Assembly: GCA_947625815.1 (NCBI GenBank)
Contig: CANQPU010000017.1
Coordinates: 1-37,415, forward strand
Length of the DNA: 37,415 nt
Direction of reading: 5' to 3'
From: an uncultured Oscillospiraceae bacterium
GTDB taxonomy: Bacteria > Bacillota > Clostridia > Oscillospirales > Oscillospiraceae
Shown here: positions 1-8,154 of the stretch, piece by piece
Position numbering within the stretch: position 1 is the first letter of the stretch
How the letters are laid out: every line of letters begins with the position of its first letter
Position numbers and translations under genes: made by a program
Notes under the pieces: generated by a model
What the model saw: the letters and a program-made list of their open reading frames with translations, nothing else
The model's database searches: none
Told to the model about the DNA's origin: nothing

Positions 1-108
1 GCAAGGCCGCGTAATCCTTCAATATTCTACGATAGGTGGTTTATTTTCGTGTCTGTTGGGACGGGTGCGGTCCAGAGAGGGACAGATCTTTTTTATCTTC
101 AGAGGGAC

Positions 109-1440
109 TTATTTCTTCTCGCTGCCTTTTTTGCCGGAGAGGAGAAGGTTTGCCAGGATCCCCAGGATCAGGGCGCAGGCGACCTCGGTGATGGTGACCT
201 TACCAAAGGAGACGGTCATACCGCCCACGCCGGCGATGAGGATGACGGACACCACGAAGAGGTTGTGGTTGTCATTGAGATCCACGTTCTGGATCATCTT
301 GAGGCCGGAGACGGCGATGAAGCCGTAGAGCGCCACGCAGACGCCGCCCATGACGCAGCTGGGGATGGTGGCGAGGAAGGTGGCGAAGGGGCCGAAGAAG
401 CTGATGACCATGGCGAGGATGGCGGTATAGAGGATGGTGATGACGGAGGCGTTGCCGGAGATGGCCACGCACCCCACGCTCTCACCGTAGGTGGTGTTGG
501 GGCAGCCGCCGAAGATGGCGCCGGCGATGGAGCCCACGCCGTCGCCCAGGAGGGTGTTGGCAAGGCCAGGGTCCTTGAGAAGGTCGGTGCCGATGATGGA
601 GGAGAGGTTCTTGTGGTCGGCGATGTGCTCGGCGAAGACCACAAAGGCCACGGGCGCGTAGGCCACGGCCAGGGTGGCGATGTAGGAGCCGGTGATGCCG
701 GAGAGGCCCTTGGCGGCCTTGAGGAAGGTGAAGTCGGGGATCCAGGTCATGGAGTCGAATTTGCTGAAGTCGATGATGATGAGGGCCGCGTTGTCGGTGG
801 CCCTGCCGATGAGGGTGAAGCACAGAGCCACCAGGTATCCGGCCAGGATGCCGATGATGAAGGGGATCATCTTCACCATCTTCTTGCCGTAGACGGAGGA
901 GACCATGGTGACGGCCAGGGTCACAAGGCCGCAGAGGAGGCAGACATAGGTGGAGGCGCCGTTCTGCACGGCCCCGGTGGAGCCCAGAAGGTCGCCCACG
1001 GCGTTCCCGGCCAGGCTCAGTCCGATGATGGCCACGGTGGGCCCGATGATGACAGGGGGCATGAGCTTGTCAATCCAACGGACGCCCACGGCCTTGATGA
1101 TGAGGGCGATGACCACGTACACAAGGCCGGCGATCAGGGCGCCCACCACAAGACCGGCGTAGCCGATCTCAACGGAGACGGCCCCGGCGAAGGCGGCGTT
1201 CATGGATCCGATGAAGGCGAAGGAGCTCCCCAGGAACACGGGGCTCTTGAACTTGGTGAAGCAGAGGTAAACGAGGGTCCCCACGCCCGCGCCGAAGAGG
1301 GCGGCGGTCTGGCTCATGCCGTTGCCGATGATGCCGGGCACCGCGATGGTGGCGGCCATGATCGCCAGCAGCTGCTGGAGAGCAAAGACCAGGGTCTTGG
1401 CAAAGCCGGGCTTGTCCTTGATGTTGTAAGTGAGATTCAT
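109..1440 (-). CDS. uraA: NCS2 family uracil/xanthine permease
   Basis: Inner-membrane nucleobase:cation symporter of the NCS2 family, 443 aa and almost entirely hydrophobic, consistent with the 14-helix UraA fold. Two acidic residues match the substrate-binding pair of E. coli UraA: Glu271 in AEHIADHK and Glu320 in CPNTTYGESVG. They are 49 residues apart, as are Glu241 and Glu290 in UraA. Uracil is the likelier substrate, but xanthine transporters share these motifs and sequence alone does not settle it. ATG start, with a GGGGGA ribosome binding site somewhat far upstream. The gene has its own promoter and a leader of about 150 nt containing an intrinsic terminator, so expression is probably controlled by attenuation. 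A nucleoside salvage operon that would yield free uracil lies 11 kb away. Confidence 0.9.
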   Translation of the reverse strand: MNLTYNIKDKPGFAKTLVFALQQLLAIMAATIAVPGIIGNGMSQTAALFGAGVGTLVYLCFTKFKSPVFLGSSFAFIGSMNAAFAGAVSVEIGYAGLVVGALIAGLVYVVIALIIKAVGVRWIDKLMPPVIIGPTVAIIGLSLAGNAVGDLLGSTGAVQNGASTYVCLLCGLVTLAVTMVSSVYGKKMVKMIPFIIGILAGYLVALCFTLIGRATDNAALIIIDFSKFDSMTWIPDFTFLKAAKGLSGITGSYIATLAVAYAPVAFVVFAEHIADHKNLSSIIGTDLLKDPGLANTLLGDGVGSIAGAIFGGCPNTTYGESVGCVAISGNASVITILYTAILAMVISFFGPFATFLATIPSCVMGGVCVALYGFIAVSGLKMIQNVDLNDNHNLFVVSVILIAGVGGMTVSFGKVTITEVACALILGILANLLLSGKKGSEKK

Positions 1441-1500
1441 ACTTTTTCAGTTCCCCCTGATTATAAATTTCTCAAAAGGCACGAGGCCCTAAAAGACCCA

Positions 1501-1564
1501 CAAAAAAAGCACCTTGCCCACGGCCGGGCACGGTGCAGCGCAGTATCCTTATCGACACCTTGCC
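1501..1564 (-). promoter_or_regulatory. Leader attenuator: intrinsic terminator with competing antiterminator arm
   Basis: On the minus strand the leader holds a GC-rich hairpin (1509-1536; arms GCACCGTGCCC and GGGCAAGGTGC with one internal G-A mismatch) followed by a T-run (1508-1502), a textbook intrinsic terminator upstream of the ATG. The 9 bases GGCAAGGTG of its 3' arm also occur upstream (1556-1564), so this copy can pair with the 5' arm exactly as the 3' arm does and would prevent terminator formation. Just before it, CGAC/GTCG and CCA/TGG could form a small hairpin that hides the antiterminator arm. I do not recognise the PyrR-binding consensus or a known purine, xanthine, guanidine or PRPP aptamer. 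Confidence 0.7.
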
Positions 1565-1599
1565 AGACTGGAATCGTCGCCTTTAACGAATCTGTGAAA

Positions 1600-1629
1600 A
1601 ATATACAACAATTTGTAGGACCGTGTCAA
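1600..1629 (-). promoter_or_regulatory. Promoter of the permease gene
   Basis: On the minus strand, a perfect TTGACA (1624-1629) and TATATT (1600-1605) are separated by 18 bp. Transcription would start near 1592, leaving a leader of about 150 nt before the permease ATG. Confidence 0.75.
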
Positions 1630-1782
1630 GGAAAAAGACGCAGGATATTGATTTTTGTCAAAAAAGATAAAAAACGCGGGACCGGCGGCGTCAATTAGGT
1701 GTATTTTATTTTTGCTGAAACGGTTGCATTTGATGGATAGATGGTTTAAAATATGTATATTTCACTTTGGAGGGGCAATTCG

Positions 1783-3021
1783 ATGAAGCAGACATTCGCT
1801 GACAGGGAAAAATTCGAGGAGATCGCCGCCCGGTACGGCACGCCCATACATGTCTACGACGAGAAGGGAATCCGTGAGAACGCCAGGAGGCTCAACAGGG
1901 CGTTTTCCTGGAATCCGGGCTTTAAGGAATACTTTGCCGTGAAGGCCACGCCGACTCCCGGGATCCTGAAGATCCTGAAGGAGGAGGGCTGCGGCGTTGA
2001 CTGCTCCAGCCTTACGGAGCTGATGCTCTCTGAAAAATGCGGCTTTTCCGGGCATGACATCATGTTTTCCTCCAATGAGACCCCCGTCGCGGATATGAAA
2101 AAGGCCCGGGAGCTGGGGGCGTACATTAACCTGGACGATTATACGCACGTCAAATTTCTGAACGAGATCTGCGGGATCCCCGAGAGCATCTGCTGCCGCT
2201 TCAATCCGGGCGGTGTTTTCTCCGTGGCCAATCAGATCATGGATAACCCCAGGGACGCCAAGTACGGCATGACCAGGGGGCAGATGAAGAGCGCCTATCG
2301 GGATCTTCTGGCCCTCGGCGCCAAGAACTTCGGCATCCACGCCTTCCTCGTCTCCAACGCTACCTTCAACGAATATTACCCCATGATGGCCCGCCAGCTC
2401 TTTACCCTGGCGGTGGAGCTCCATCAGGCCACCGGGGCCCACATCGAATTCGTGAACCTGTCCGGCGGCATCGGGATCCCGTATTACCCCGACCAGATCG
2501 CCCCCAATATCGAGATCATCGCCAACGGTGTGCGGGAGGCGTACAACGAGGTGCTGGTCCCCGCGGGGATGGGGGATGTGAAGATCTTCACCGAGCTTGG
2601 CCGGTATATGCTGGGGCCTTACGGATGCCTGCTGACCCGCGCCATCCACGAAAAGCACATCTACAAGGAGTACATAGGCGTGGACGCCTGCGCCTGCAAC
2701 CTGATGCGTCCGGCCATGTATGGCGCCTATCACCACATCACCGTCCTGGGCAAGGAGGACGCCCCCCACGACCACCTCTACGACGTGGTGGGGTCACTGT
2801 GCGAGAACAACGACAAATTTGCCATCGACCGGGAGCTTCCCGAGATCGACGTGGGGGATCTGCTGGTCATCCATGACACCGGCGCCCACGGCCACGCCAT
2901 GGGCTATAACTACAACGGCAAGCTCCGTTCCGCCGAGGTGCTTCTGAAGGAGGACGGCTCCACGACGCTTCTCCGCCGCGCCGAGACCCCGGAGGATTAT
3001 TTTGCCACGATGGTCTTCTGA
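1783..3021 (+). CDS. lysA: Diaminopimelate decarboxylase-like PLP enzyme
   Basis: Fold-type III PLP decarboxylase of the DapDC/ornithine decarboxylase group, 412 aa, probably making L-lysine from meso-diaminopimelate in the cytoplasm. Visible residues are the PLP lysine Lys54 in YFAVKATPTP, the glycine-rich phosphate loop LSGGIGIPY (227-235), ELGR (271-274, where EPGR is usual) and the active-site Cys340 in GSLCENND. An ATG 30 bases upstream is in frame, but the ribosome binding site GGAGGGG lies just before 1783, so I start there. The gene is monocistronic and followed by a strong terminator. The altered EPGR and 'GSLCENND' motifs suggest a divergent subfamily, so a related substrate such as carboxynorspermidine cannot be excluded. 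Confidence 0.8.
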   Translation: MKQTFADREKFEEIAARYGTPIHVYDEKGIRENARRLNRAFSWNPGFKEYFAVKATPTPGILKILKEEGCGVDCSSLTELMLSEKCGFSGHDIMFSSNETPVADMKKARELGAYINLDDYTHVKFLNEICGIPESICCRFNPGGVFSVANQIMDNPRDAKYGMTRGQMKSAYRDLLALGAKNFGIHAFLVSNATFNEYYPMMARQLFTLAVELHQATGAHIEFVNLSGGIGIPYYPDQIAPNIEIIANGVREAYNEVLVPAGMGDVKIFTELGRYMLGPYGCLLTRAIHEKHIYKEYIGVDACACNLMRPAMYGAYHHITVLGKEDAPHDHLYDVVGSLCENNDKFAIDRELPEIDVGDLLVIHDTGAHGHAMGYNYNGKLRSAEVLLKEDGSTTLLRRAETPEDYFATMVF

Positions 3022-3073
3022 TTTTCGCCGCGCACGCCGCAGGAAGAGCTATTCAAGCGCTTTGACGTAAGAA

Positions 3074-3107
3074 CGCCCCCGATCATCAGATCGGGGGCGC
3101 GGTTTTT
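3074..3107 (+). terminator. Intrinsic terminator after the decarboxylase gene
   Basis: Perfect 11-bp stem CGCCCCCGATC / GATCGGGGGCG with an ATCA loop, followed by a TTTTT run. Confidence 0.85.
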
Positions 3108-3146
3108 ATGGTCTGAAACGCAAATCAGGCTTCGGCAAGGGTGATC

Positions 3147-4004
3147 TCAGAGGGACACCGGCAGGAGGTCAAAGAGGATCCCCAAAAGAACGGAGGAGAA
3201 GAGGACATAGAGAAGGATCTTCATGTTGTCCTTCATGGCGCGGCGGTTCACGCGAAAGAGGACGAGAAGGCCCAGACCGGAGCTGGTGAGAAGACCGGCC
3301 AGCATACTTCCGTCGGTCATGGCGCCCTCCAGAAAGAGCTTTGTGATGAGGATGCTGGCCGCGCAGTTGGGGATGAGGCCCACAAGGCCGGAGAGAACGG
3401 GGCCGACGACGGGCTTATTGAGGATGAGGGAGCTTAAATTGTCCTCCCCGATAAAGTGGAGGATCAGTCCGAGGACCAGATTGATGAGAAGGACGAAGAC
3501 CGCGATCTGGAGAGTGTGCAGGAGGGCGGAGAGGAAGATGCCGTGCTTTTCACAGCCGCAGTTCTCCTCCTCGCAGAGCTCATGGAGGTCGATCTTTTCC
3601 CCCTCGTGGCGGCAGAGCCGGAAAAGCTTGTCAGCGGCGATGCCCGCGGCAAGACCGCAGAGGAGCTTGAGAGCCAGGATCTTCCCGATGATCACGGGGC
3701 TGACGGCGTTGGAGATCATGATGGGGAGCATCTCGTCCGAGGTGGAGAGGAAGACGGCGATGAGAGTCCCGGCCGAAATGAGCCGCTGGGCGAAGAGATT
3801 GGAGGCCGAGGCGGAGAAGCCGCACTGGGGGATGATGCCCAATGCCGAGCCGGCAAGCGGGCCCCACACGCCGGACTGGCGCACAAGCTTCAAAGAACCG
3901 GCTTCGGCCTTCTCCTCGATAAACTCCAAGATAAGGTAGGTCAGATAGAGAAACGGCAGGAGCTTCAGGGTGTCCAGCGCCGCGTCAAGAATGATATCCA
4001 GCAT
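3147..4004 (-). CDS. Putative heavy-metal/arsenic efflux permease (ArsP_2-like)
   Basis: Polytopic membrane protein of 285 aa resembling the clostridial 'arsenic efflux / putative manganese transporter' family (ArsP_2, PF11449 in my recollection). It has two related halves: GIIPQCGFSAS (57-67) with STSDE in the first, and GLIPNCAAS (209-217) with TSSG in the second, the PxC motifs probably facing the transport path. Between them is a soluble loop rich in metal ligands (Cys131, His133, His141, Cys144, Cys149, Cys151, His154). The substrate is not determinable from sequence; arsenite, Mn and other divalent metals are all possible. The ATG has a GGAGGAG ribosome binding site. The leader is short and holds no Mn riboswitch. 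Confidence 0.72.
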   Translation of the reverse strand: MLDIILDAALDTLKLLPFLYLTYLILEFIEEKAEAGSLKLVRQSGVWGPLAGSALGIIPQCGFSASASNLFAQRLISAGTLIAVFLSTSDEMLPIMISNAVSPVIIGKILALKLLCGLAAGIAADKLFRLCRHEGEKIDLHELCEEENCGCEKHGIFLSALLHTLQIAVFVLLINLVLGLILHFIGEDNLSSLILNKPVVGPVLSGLVGLIPNCAASILITKLFLEGAMTDGSMLAGLLTSSGLGLLVLFRVNRRAMKDNMKILLYVLFSSVLLGILFDLLPVSL

Positions 4005-4035
4005 GATCTCCTCCGAAAACGTGTTTCAAAAAATT

Positions 4036-4064
4036 ATAATAGCATTTTGAGGCTGTTTTCGCAA
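4036..4064 (-). promoter_or_regulatory. Promoter of the efflux permease gene
   Basis: Minus-strand TTGCGA (4059-4064) and TATTAT (4036-4041) with a 17-bp spacer, about 30 bp upstream of the start codon. Confidence 0.6.
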
Positions 4065-4116
4065 GTGCTTTTTCCTTTGATCTGAAGGTCCGGCCGCCCC
4101 TTTCTTTTTCTTGTTC

Positions 4117-4145
4117 TTCCAATTCGGCGCCAGATGTGATATAAT
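4117..4145 (+). promoter_or_regulatory. Candidate distal recG promoter
   Basis: TTCCAA (4117-4122), 17 bp, then TATAAT (4140-4145) with an upstream TG (extended -10). A transcript from here would carry about 130 nt of leader, including a GTCCC...GGGAC hairpin with an inner CCGCCC/GGGCGG stem (4181-4215) that has no T-run behind it. Confidence 0.45.
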
Positions 4146-4228
4146 ATCTGCCAAGCAAATATTATATTTGATTTTAAGCTGTCCCGCTCCCGCCCTGCGG
4201 GCGGAACTGTGGGACATGGCGAATATAC

Positions 4229-4256
4229 CACAAAATCTTAGATTTTGTGATACAAT
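4229..4256 (+). promoter_or_regulatory. Proximal recG promoter with overlapping palindrome
   Basis: TACAAT (4251-4256) is preceded by TG (4248-4249), an extended -10. The -10 is directly abutted by a perfect inverted repeat, CACAAAATC-TTA-GATTTTGTG (4229-4249), which covers the spacer and -35 position. This geometry is typical of a repressor operator, though the same sequence could fold as an RNA hairpin in transcripts from the distal promoter. Confidence 0.55.
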
Positions 4257-4282
4257 AGACGGAGAGAAAGGAGGGAGACGGC

Positions 4283-6340
4283 ATGGCGAACCTGGATATG
4301 GAGGTCCAGTACATCAAGGGCGTGGGGGAGCAGCGGGCCAAAGCCTTTGCGAAGCTGGGCGTGTTCAGCCTACGGGATCTGGTGATGGACTTTCCCAGGG
4401 CCTACGATGACCGGCGGGAGGTCCGGGACATCTCCGGACTCATTTTCGGCGAGATGTGCTGCGTCAGCGCCACCGTCGCCGCCCCGGCGCGCCTCTCCCG
4501 TATCCGCAAGGGACTGGATATCACCAGAACGGTCGTTGTGGACGGCGCGGGGCGGATGACCGTCACCTTTTTCAACCAGAGCTATGTGAAAAACGCCCTC
4601 ATCCCCGGGGAGAGCTATATTTTCTACGGCCGTGTGGGCGGACGCATCGGCGCGCCGGAGATGACGAACCCGGTCTTTGAGCGTGAATCCGCCGAGCCGG
4701 CGGTCACGAGGCGGATCGTGCCGATCTATCGGATGACGGCGGGGCTGAGCCAGAGGATGATCCGATCCGCCGTCCGACAGGGGCTGGACAAGTGCGGCGA
4801 GGAATTCCCGGAGCAGCTGCCGCTGGCGGTCCGGGAAAAGTATAAGCTTGCCCAGACCAGATTCGCTTACGAGAATATCCATTTCCCCAAGGATATGGAG
4901 AGCCTTGAGATCGCCCGGCGCAGGCTGATCTTTGAGGAGCTGTTCGTCCTCTCCTGCACCCTGAGCTTCATGCGCACCCGCCAGCTCCGGAAAAGCGCCT
5001 GCCGGATCGTTCCGGACGGGATGGAGACCTTTTATGACGCGCTGCCCTTTGCCCTCACCGGGGCGCAAAGACGGGCGATCGACCAGATCCTCCGGGATAT
5101 GGCCGGGGAACGGCCCATGAGCCGCCTTCTTCAGGGCGACGTGGGCTCGGGCAAGACGGCCGTGGCCGCGGCGGCGGCGTATGCCGTGACGAGATCGGGC
5201 TACCAGGCGGCGTTCATGGCCCCCACGGAGATCCTGGCGGAGCAGCATTATAAGTCCCTCTCCGCGCTGTTAACCCCCCTGGGCGTGCGGGTGGATATCC
5301 TCACGGGGGGGCTGGGCGCGAAGGCCAAAAGGGAGGCTCAGGAGCGGCTGAAAAACGGGGAAACCGACCTCGTCATCGGCACCCACGCGCTTTTGTCCGA
5401 CAAGGTGGAGTTTTCCCGTCTCGCTCTGATCATTGCCGACGAGCAGCATCGCTTCGGCGTCCAGCAGCGGGCGGCCCTTTCGGACAAGGGCGACACGCCC
5501 CATGTGCTGGTCATGTCCGCGACGCCCATCCCGCGGACGCTGGCGCTCATCGTTTACGGCGATCTGGAGGTCTCCGTGATGGACGAGCTGCCCCCCGGGC
5601 GGCAGACCATCGACACCTTCCTCGTCGGGGAAAACCTGCGCCAGAGGGTTTACGCCTTTATCAGAAAGCAGGTGGCGGAGGGAAGGCAGGTCTTCATCGT
5701 CTGCCCCGCGGTGGAGGAGACGGAGGAGCCCGCCGACGGCCTCAAGTCCGTGAAGGAGTACGCCCGGGAGCTTCAGGAAAAGGTGTTCCCGGATCTCAGG
5801 ATCGCGCTCGTACACGGAAAGCTCAAAGCCAAGGAGAAGAACGACGCCATGGAGTCGTTTGCCGCGGGGAACACGGACATCCTGGTGGCCACCACGGTCA
5901 TCGAGGTGGGGGTGGACGTGCCCAATGCCTCGCTGATGGTGGTGGAGAACGCCGACCGGTTCGGGCTCTCCCAGCTCCACCAGCTCCGGGGACGCGTGGG
6001 CAGGGGAGCGCATAAGTCCTATTGCGTCCTCTTTCAGGGAGCCGGGGGAGAGACGGCCATGGAGCGCCTTCGGGCCTTTACCAGGACGAACGACGGCTTT
6101 AAGATCGCGGAGGAGGATCTGGCTCTGCGCGGTCCGGGGGACTTCTTCGGCTCCCGGCAGAGCGGACTGCCCGACATGCACATAGCCAGCTTTGCCTCGG
6201 ATATGGAGATGCTGAAGACCGCCCAGTCCGCCGCCAAAGAGCTGCTGGAGAGGGACCCGGAGCTTAAAAACGCCGAAAACGCCGTCCTTCGGGAGAGCGT
6301 GGAAAGACTGTTGGAGAAAAACAGGGGGACGTTCAACTGA
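4283..6340 (+). CDS. recG: ATP-dependent DNA helicase RecG
   Basis: Branched-DNA helicase of superfamily 2 that reverses stalled forks and processes Holliday junctions. At 685 aa it is full length. The N-terminal part has the helix-hairpin-helix-like start (IKGVGEQRAKAF, 11-22) and the OB-fold wedge (about 60-150). The motor follows, with Walker A GDVGSGKT (285-292), the RecG-type DEQH box (386-389), SATPIPRTL and the C-terminal motif TTVIEVGVDVP with QLRGRVGRG. AGGAGGGAGAC ribosome binding site; ATG start. The stop is followed by a CCCCGGA/TCCGGGG hairpin (6344-6362) without an adjacent T-run, so read-through into the next gene is possible. Confidence 0.97.
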   Translation: MANLDMEVQYIKGVGEQRAKAFAKLGVFSLRDLVMDFPRAYDDRREVRDISGLIFGEMCCVSATVAAPARLSRIRKGLDITRTVVVDGAGRMTVTFFNQSYVKNALIPGESYIFYGRVGGRIGAPEMTNPVFERESAEPAVTRRIVPIYRMTAGLSQRMIRSAVRQGLDKCGEEFPEQLPLAVREKYKLAQTRFAYENIHFPKDMESLEIARRRLIFEELFVLSCTLSFMRTRQLRKSACRIVPDGMETFYDALPFALTGAQRRAIDQILRDMAGERPMSRLLQGDVGSGKTAVAAAAAYAVTRSGYQAAFMAPTEILAEQHYKSLSALLTPLGVRVDILTGGLGAKAKREAQERLKNGETDLVIGTHALLSDKVEFSRLALIIADEQHRFGVQQRAALSDKGDTPHVLVMSATPIPRTLALIVYGDLEVSVMDELPPGRQTIDTFLVGENLRQRVYAFIRKQVAEGRQVFIVCPAVEETEEPADGLKSVKEYARELQEKVFPDLRIALVHGKLKAKEKNDAMESFAAGNTDILVATTVIEVGVDVPNASLMVVENADRFGLSQLHQLRGRVGRGAHKSYCVLFQGAGGETAMERLRAFTRTNDGFKIAEEDLALRGPGDFFGSRQSGLPDMHIASFASDMEMLKTAQSAAKELLERDPELKNAENAVLRESVERLLEKNRGTFN

Positions 6341-6448
6341 CGCCCCCGGAAAGGATCCGGGGACTCGTCCCGCGGGAGCCGACGCCGCTTTTTTCTCATG
6401 CCGACATGTAAGGCCGCATATACTTGACCGGGAAAGTCGGGTGAGGAT

Positions 6449-7774
6449 ATGAAGGCGCGAAGGCTCGCGGTGAATACGGCGATCAGCACGCTGGCCGCCA
6501 TCTTTACGCAGGCGCTGGGACTGTGGTTCCAGTCTGTAATGGCAAAGCGGGTCGGCGCGGCGGGGATCGGGCTCATGGGGCTCATCTCTTCCGTGGGCTC
6601 GCTGGCCGCGACCTTCGCCATATCGGGGATACGCTTCGCCACCACAAGGCTGGTGGCGGAGGAGATGGGCCTTTCGCGGGAGGAGAGGATCCCGGGGCTT
6701 CTCCGCAGGTGCCTGCTCTACGCGATCGTGTGCGGGAGCGCCGCGGGGGCGGTGCTCCACCTGTCCGCCAATGTGGTGGCCTCGCGGCTGCTGACCGATG
6801 TGAGAGCGGCGACGGCGCTGCGGGTCCTGGCCGTCGGGATGCCCTTTCTGTCTGCCGGCGCGGTGCTGGGAGGCTATTTCACCGGCACCTGTCGGGCCGG
6901 GATGGCCCTGGGAGGCTCCGTTACGGAAGAGGTGGGCCGGGTGGGCGTCACCTTCTGGCTGCTCACGTGCCTGGATACCACGGATCCGCGGATCACCTGT
7001 GCCGCCGCGGCGGCAGGCAGCGCCGCGGGAGAGGTGCTGTCGTTCGCGGTCCTGCTCCTGCTCTACGCGCTCGACAAAAAGCGGCCTCGAAAAAAAGCCC
7101 CGCCTGCCCCGGGACAGCTCCGGCGGATCGTGGGGGTGGCCGTGCCTCTGGCCTTCACCGCCTACGCCAGAGTGGCCCTGAAAACGCTCCAGCAGCTTTT
7201 GATCCCCATCGGGCTCACCCGGTCCGGCGCCTCCGCGGAGCGGGCGCTGGCCGGTTACGGCACCGTGCGGGGGATGGCCATGCCGGTCATCACCTTCCCC
7301 ATGGTGTTCTTCGCCTCCGTCTCCGAGCTGATCGTCCCGGAGCTGACGGAGGAGCAGGTGCGCGGCAACCGGGGCGTGATCGACCGCTCGGCCAAGGCGC
7401 TTCTGAGCTTCACGCTGATTCTGTCCGCCGCGGCGGCGTGCTTTGCGCTGCTGTTCTCGGAAAAGCTGGGGATCGTGCTCTTTTCCAGCCGTGAGGCGGG
7501 CAGGTTCATTGCCCTGCTTGCGCCGCTGATGCCCATCATGTACCTGGACAACGTGACCGACGGGATGCTCCGGGGCCTGGGGGAGCATATGTACACCATG
7601 GGCCTCAATCTGGCCGACTCCCTTTTGTCCACCGCCGCCATGTGGCTCGTCCTGCCCAGGTTTGCCCTGGACGGGTATATCGGGATCCTGTATGTCTCGG
7701 AGATATTGAATTTTGCCCTCAGCCTCCGGCGGCTCTCCGGCGTGACGGACGGGCGGATCGTAAAAAATATGTAG
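6449..7774 (+). CDS. SpoVB-like MATE/MOP-superfamily flippase
   Basis: Polytopic membrane protein of 441 aa from the oligosaccharide flippase part of the MOP superfamily (SpoVB/MurJ/Wzx-like), expected to move lipid-linked glycan precursors across the membrane. The start (NTAISTLAAIFTQALGLWFQ) and later the segment GLGEHMYTMGLNLADS resemble B. subtilis SpoVB, needed for cortex synthesis. About 12-13 hydrophobic segments are visible, with a basic loop (KKRPRKKAPP) in the middle. Start ATG follows a GTGAGGAT ribosome binding site. It lies 108 bp after recG. Assignment as the sporulation protein rather than another glycan flippase is an inference; spoVB-like paralogues are common in Clostridia. 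Confidence 0.8.
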   Translation: MKARRLAVNTAISTLAAIFTQALGLWFQSVMAKRVGAAGIGLMGLISSVGSLAATFAISGIRFATTRLVAEEMGLSREERIPGLLRRCLLYAIVCGSAAGAVLHLSANVVASRLLTDVRAATALRVLAVGMPFLSAGAVLGGYFTGTCRAGMALGGSVTEEVGRVGVTFWLLTCLDTTDPRITCAAAAAGSAAGEVLSFAVLLLLYALDKKRPRKKAPPAPGQLRRIVGVAVPLAFTAYARVALKTLQQLLIPIGLTRSGASAERALAGYGTVRGMAMPVITFPMVFFASVSELIVPELTEEQVRGNRGVIDRSAKALLSFTLILSAAAACFALLFSEKLGIVLFSSREAGRFIALLAPLMPIMYLDNVTDGMLRGLGEHMYTMGLNLADSLLSTAAMWLVLPRFALDGYIGILYVSEILNFALSLRRLSGVTDGRIVKNM

Positions 7775-7794
7775 GCGGAGGGGATCCCTCCGCC
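7774..7794. terminator. Hairpin between convergent flippase and DUF378 genes
   Basis: Perfect stem GGCGGAGGG / CCCTCCGCC with a GAT loop, overlapping the flippase stop region. Weak T-rich tails follow on both strands, so it may end both transcripts. Confidence 0.6.
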
Positions 7795-7799
7795 CTTTG

Positions 7800-8012
7800 T
7801 TATGAATTATCCTTCGATTCCACTCTGTCCCTGAAGAGAAGAGAAATGCACCACAGGGCAGAGAGAGCCACGAGGGTATAGACCACGCGGCTGATGGAGG
7901 CGGTCTGTCCGCCGAAGAGGTAGGCAACCAGATCAAACTTGAATACGCCCACCAGGCCCCAGTTTATACCGCCGATGATCAAAAGGATAAGGGCAATCCT
8001 GTCCATGATCAT
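7800..8012 (-). CDS. DUF378 family small membrane protein
   Basis: 70-aa protein with two hydrophobic segments (about 4-26 and 42-60). The first carries the family-typical ALILLIIGGINWGLVG and is followed by VAYLFGG, matching DUF378 (YuzA-like) proteins. Function unknown. An AGGAGGG ribosome binding site lies 8 bases before the chosen ATG; a third-codon ATG is also possible. A minimal ORF (ATG CTA TGA) overlaps the start, probably without meaning. Confidence 0.8.
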   Translation of the reverse strand: MIMDRIALILLIIGGINWGLVGVFKFDLVAYLFGGQTASISRVVYTLVALSALWCISLLFRDRVESKDNS

Positions 8013-8089
8013 AGCATGATCCCTCCTTTTTCGGTTGCGAGCTTAATATAACCGGAGGAAGGGCGTTTTATTCTTTTTGGCATCCGATG

Positions 8090-8118
8090 TTGAAAATAAC
8101 GCGGAAATACGGTATACT
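8090..8118 (+). promoter_or_regulatory. Promoter of the dipeptidase gene
   Basis: TTGAAA (8090-8095), a 17-bp spacer and TATACT (8113-8118), about 36 bp before the start codon. Confidence 0.75.
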
Positions 8119-8154
8119 ATCTGCCAAACAGTCACAAAAAACGGAGGGACTTTT

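Noticed and set aside
1441-1600. PyrR site, purine, xanthine or other known riboswitch in the permease leader
   Set aside because: The PyrR loop consensus and the purine-riboswitch core are not present; only the terminator/antiterminator logic is supported.
49-1698. Long plus-strand open frame opposite the permease gene (about 549 codons), and similar long frames opposite recG/flippase (5270-7936), asnS (26508-28037) and the AAA/exonuclease genes (28668-30380)
   Set aside because: They lie antisense to clear genes and have shadow-like composition (Gly/Asp/His/Arg-rich, no domains, no ribosome binding site). GC-rich coding DNA produces such frames.
4005-4130. Mn (yybP-ykoY) riboswitch before the heavy-metal permease
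   Set aside because: The promoter leaves a leader of only about 25 bases, too short for the aptamer.
6344-6362. Intrinsic terminator after recG
   Set aside because: The CCCCGGA/TCCGGGG hairpin has no adjacent T-run; the nearest run of T is about 28 bases further on, so I did not list it as a terminator.
4140-8130. Similar 18-base strings at two -10 regions (around 4140 and 8113; TATAATATCTGCCAAGCA and TATACTATCTGCCAAACA)
   Set aside because: Two mismatches in 18 can arise by chance in a window of this size, and the surrounding bases do not match, so a shared regulatory site is not supported.
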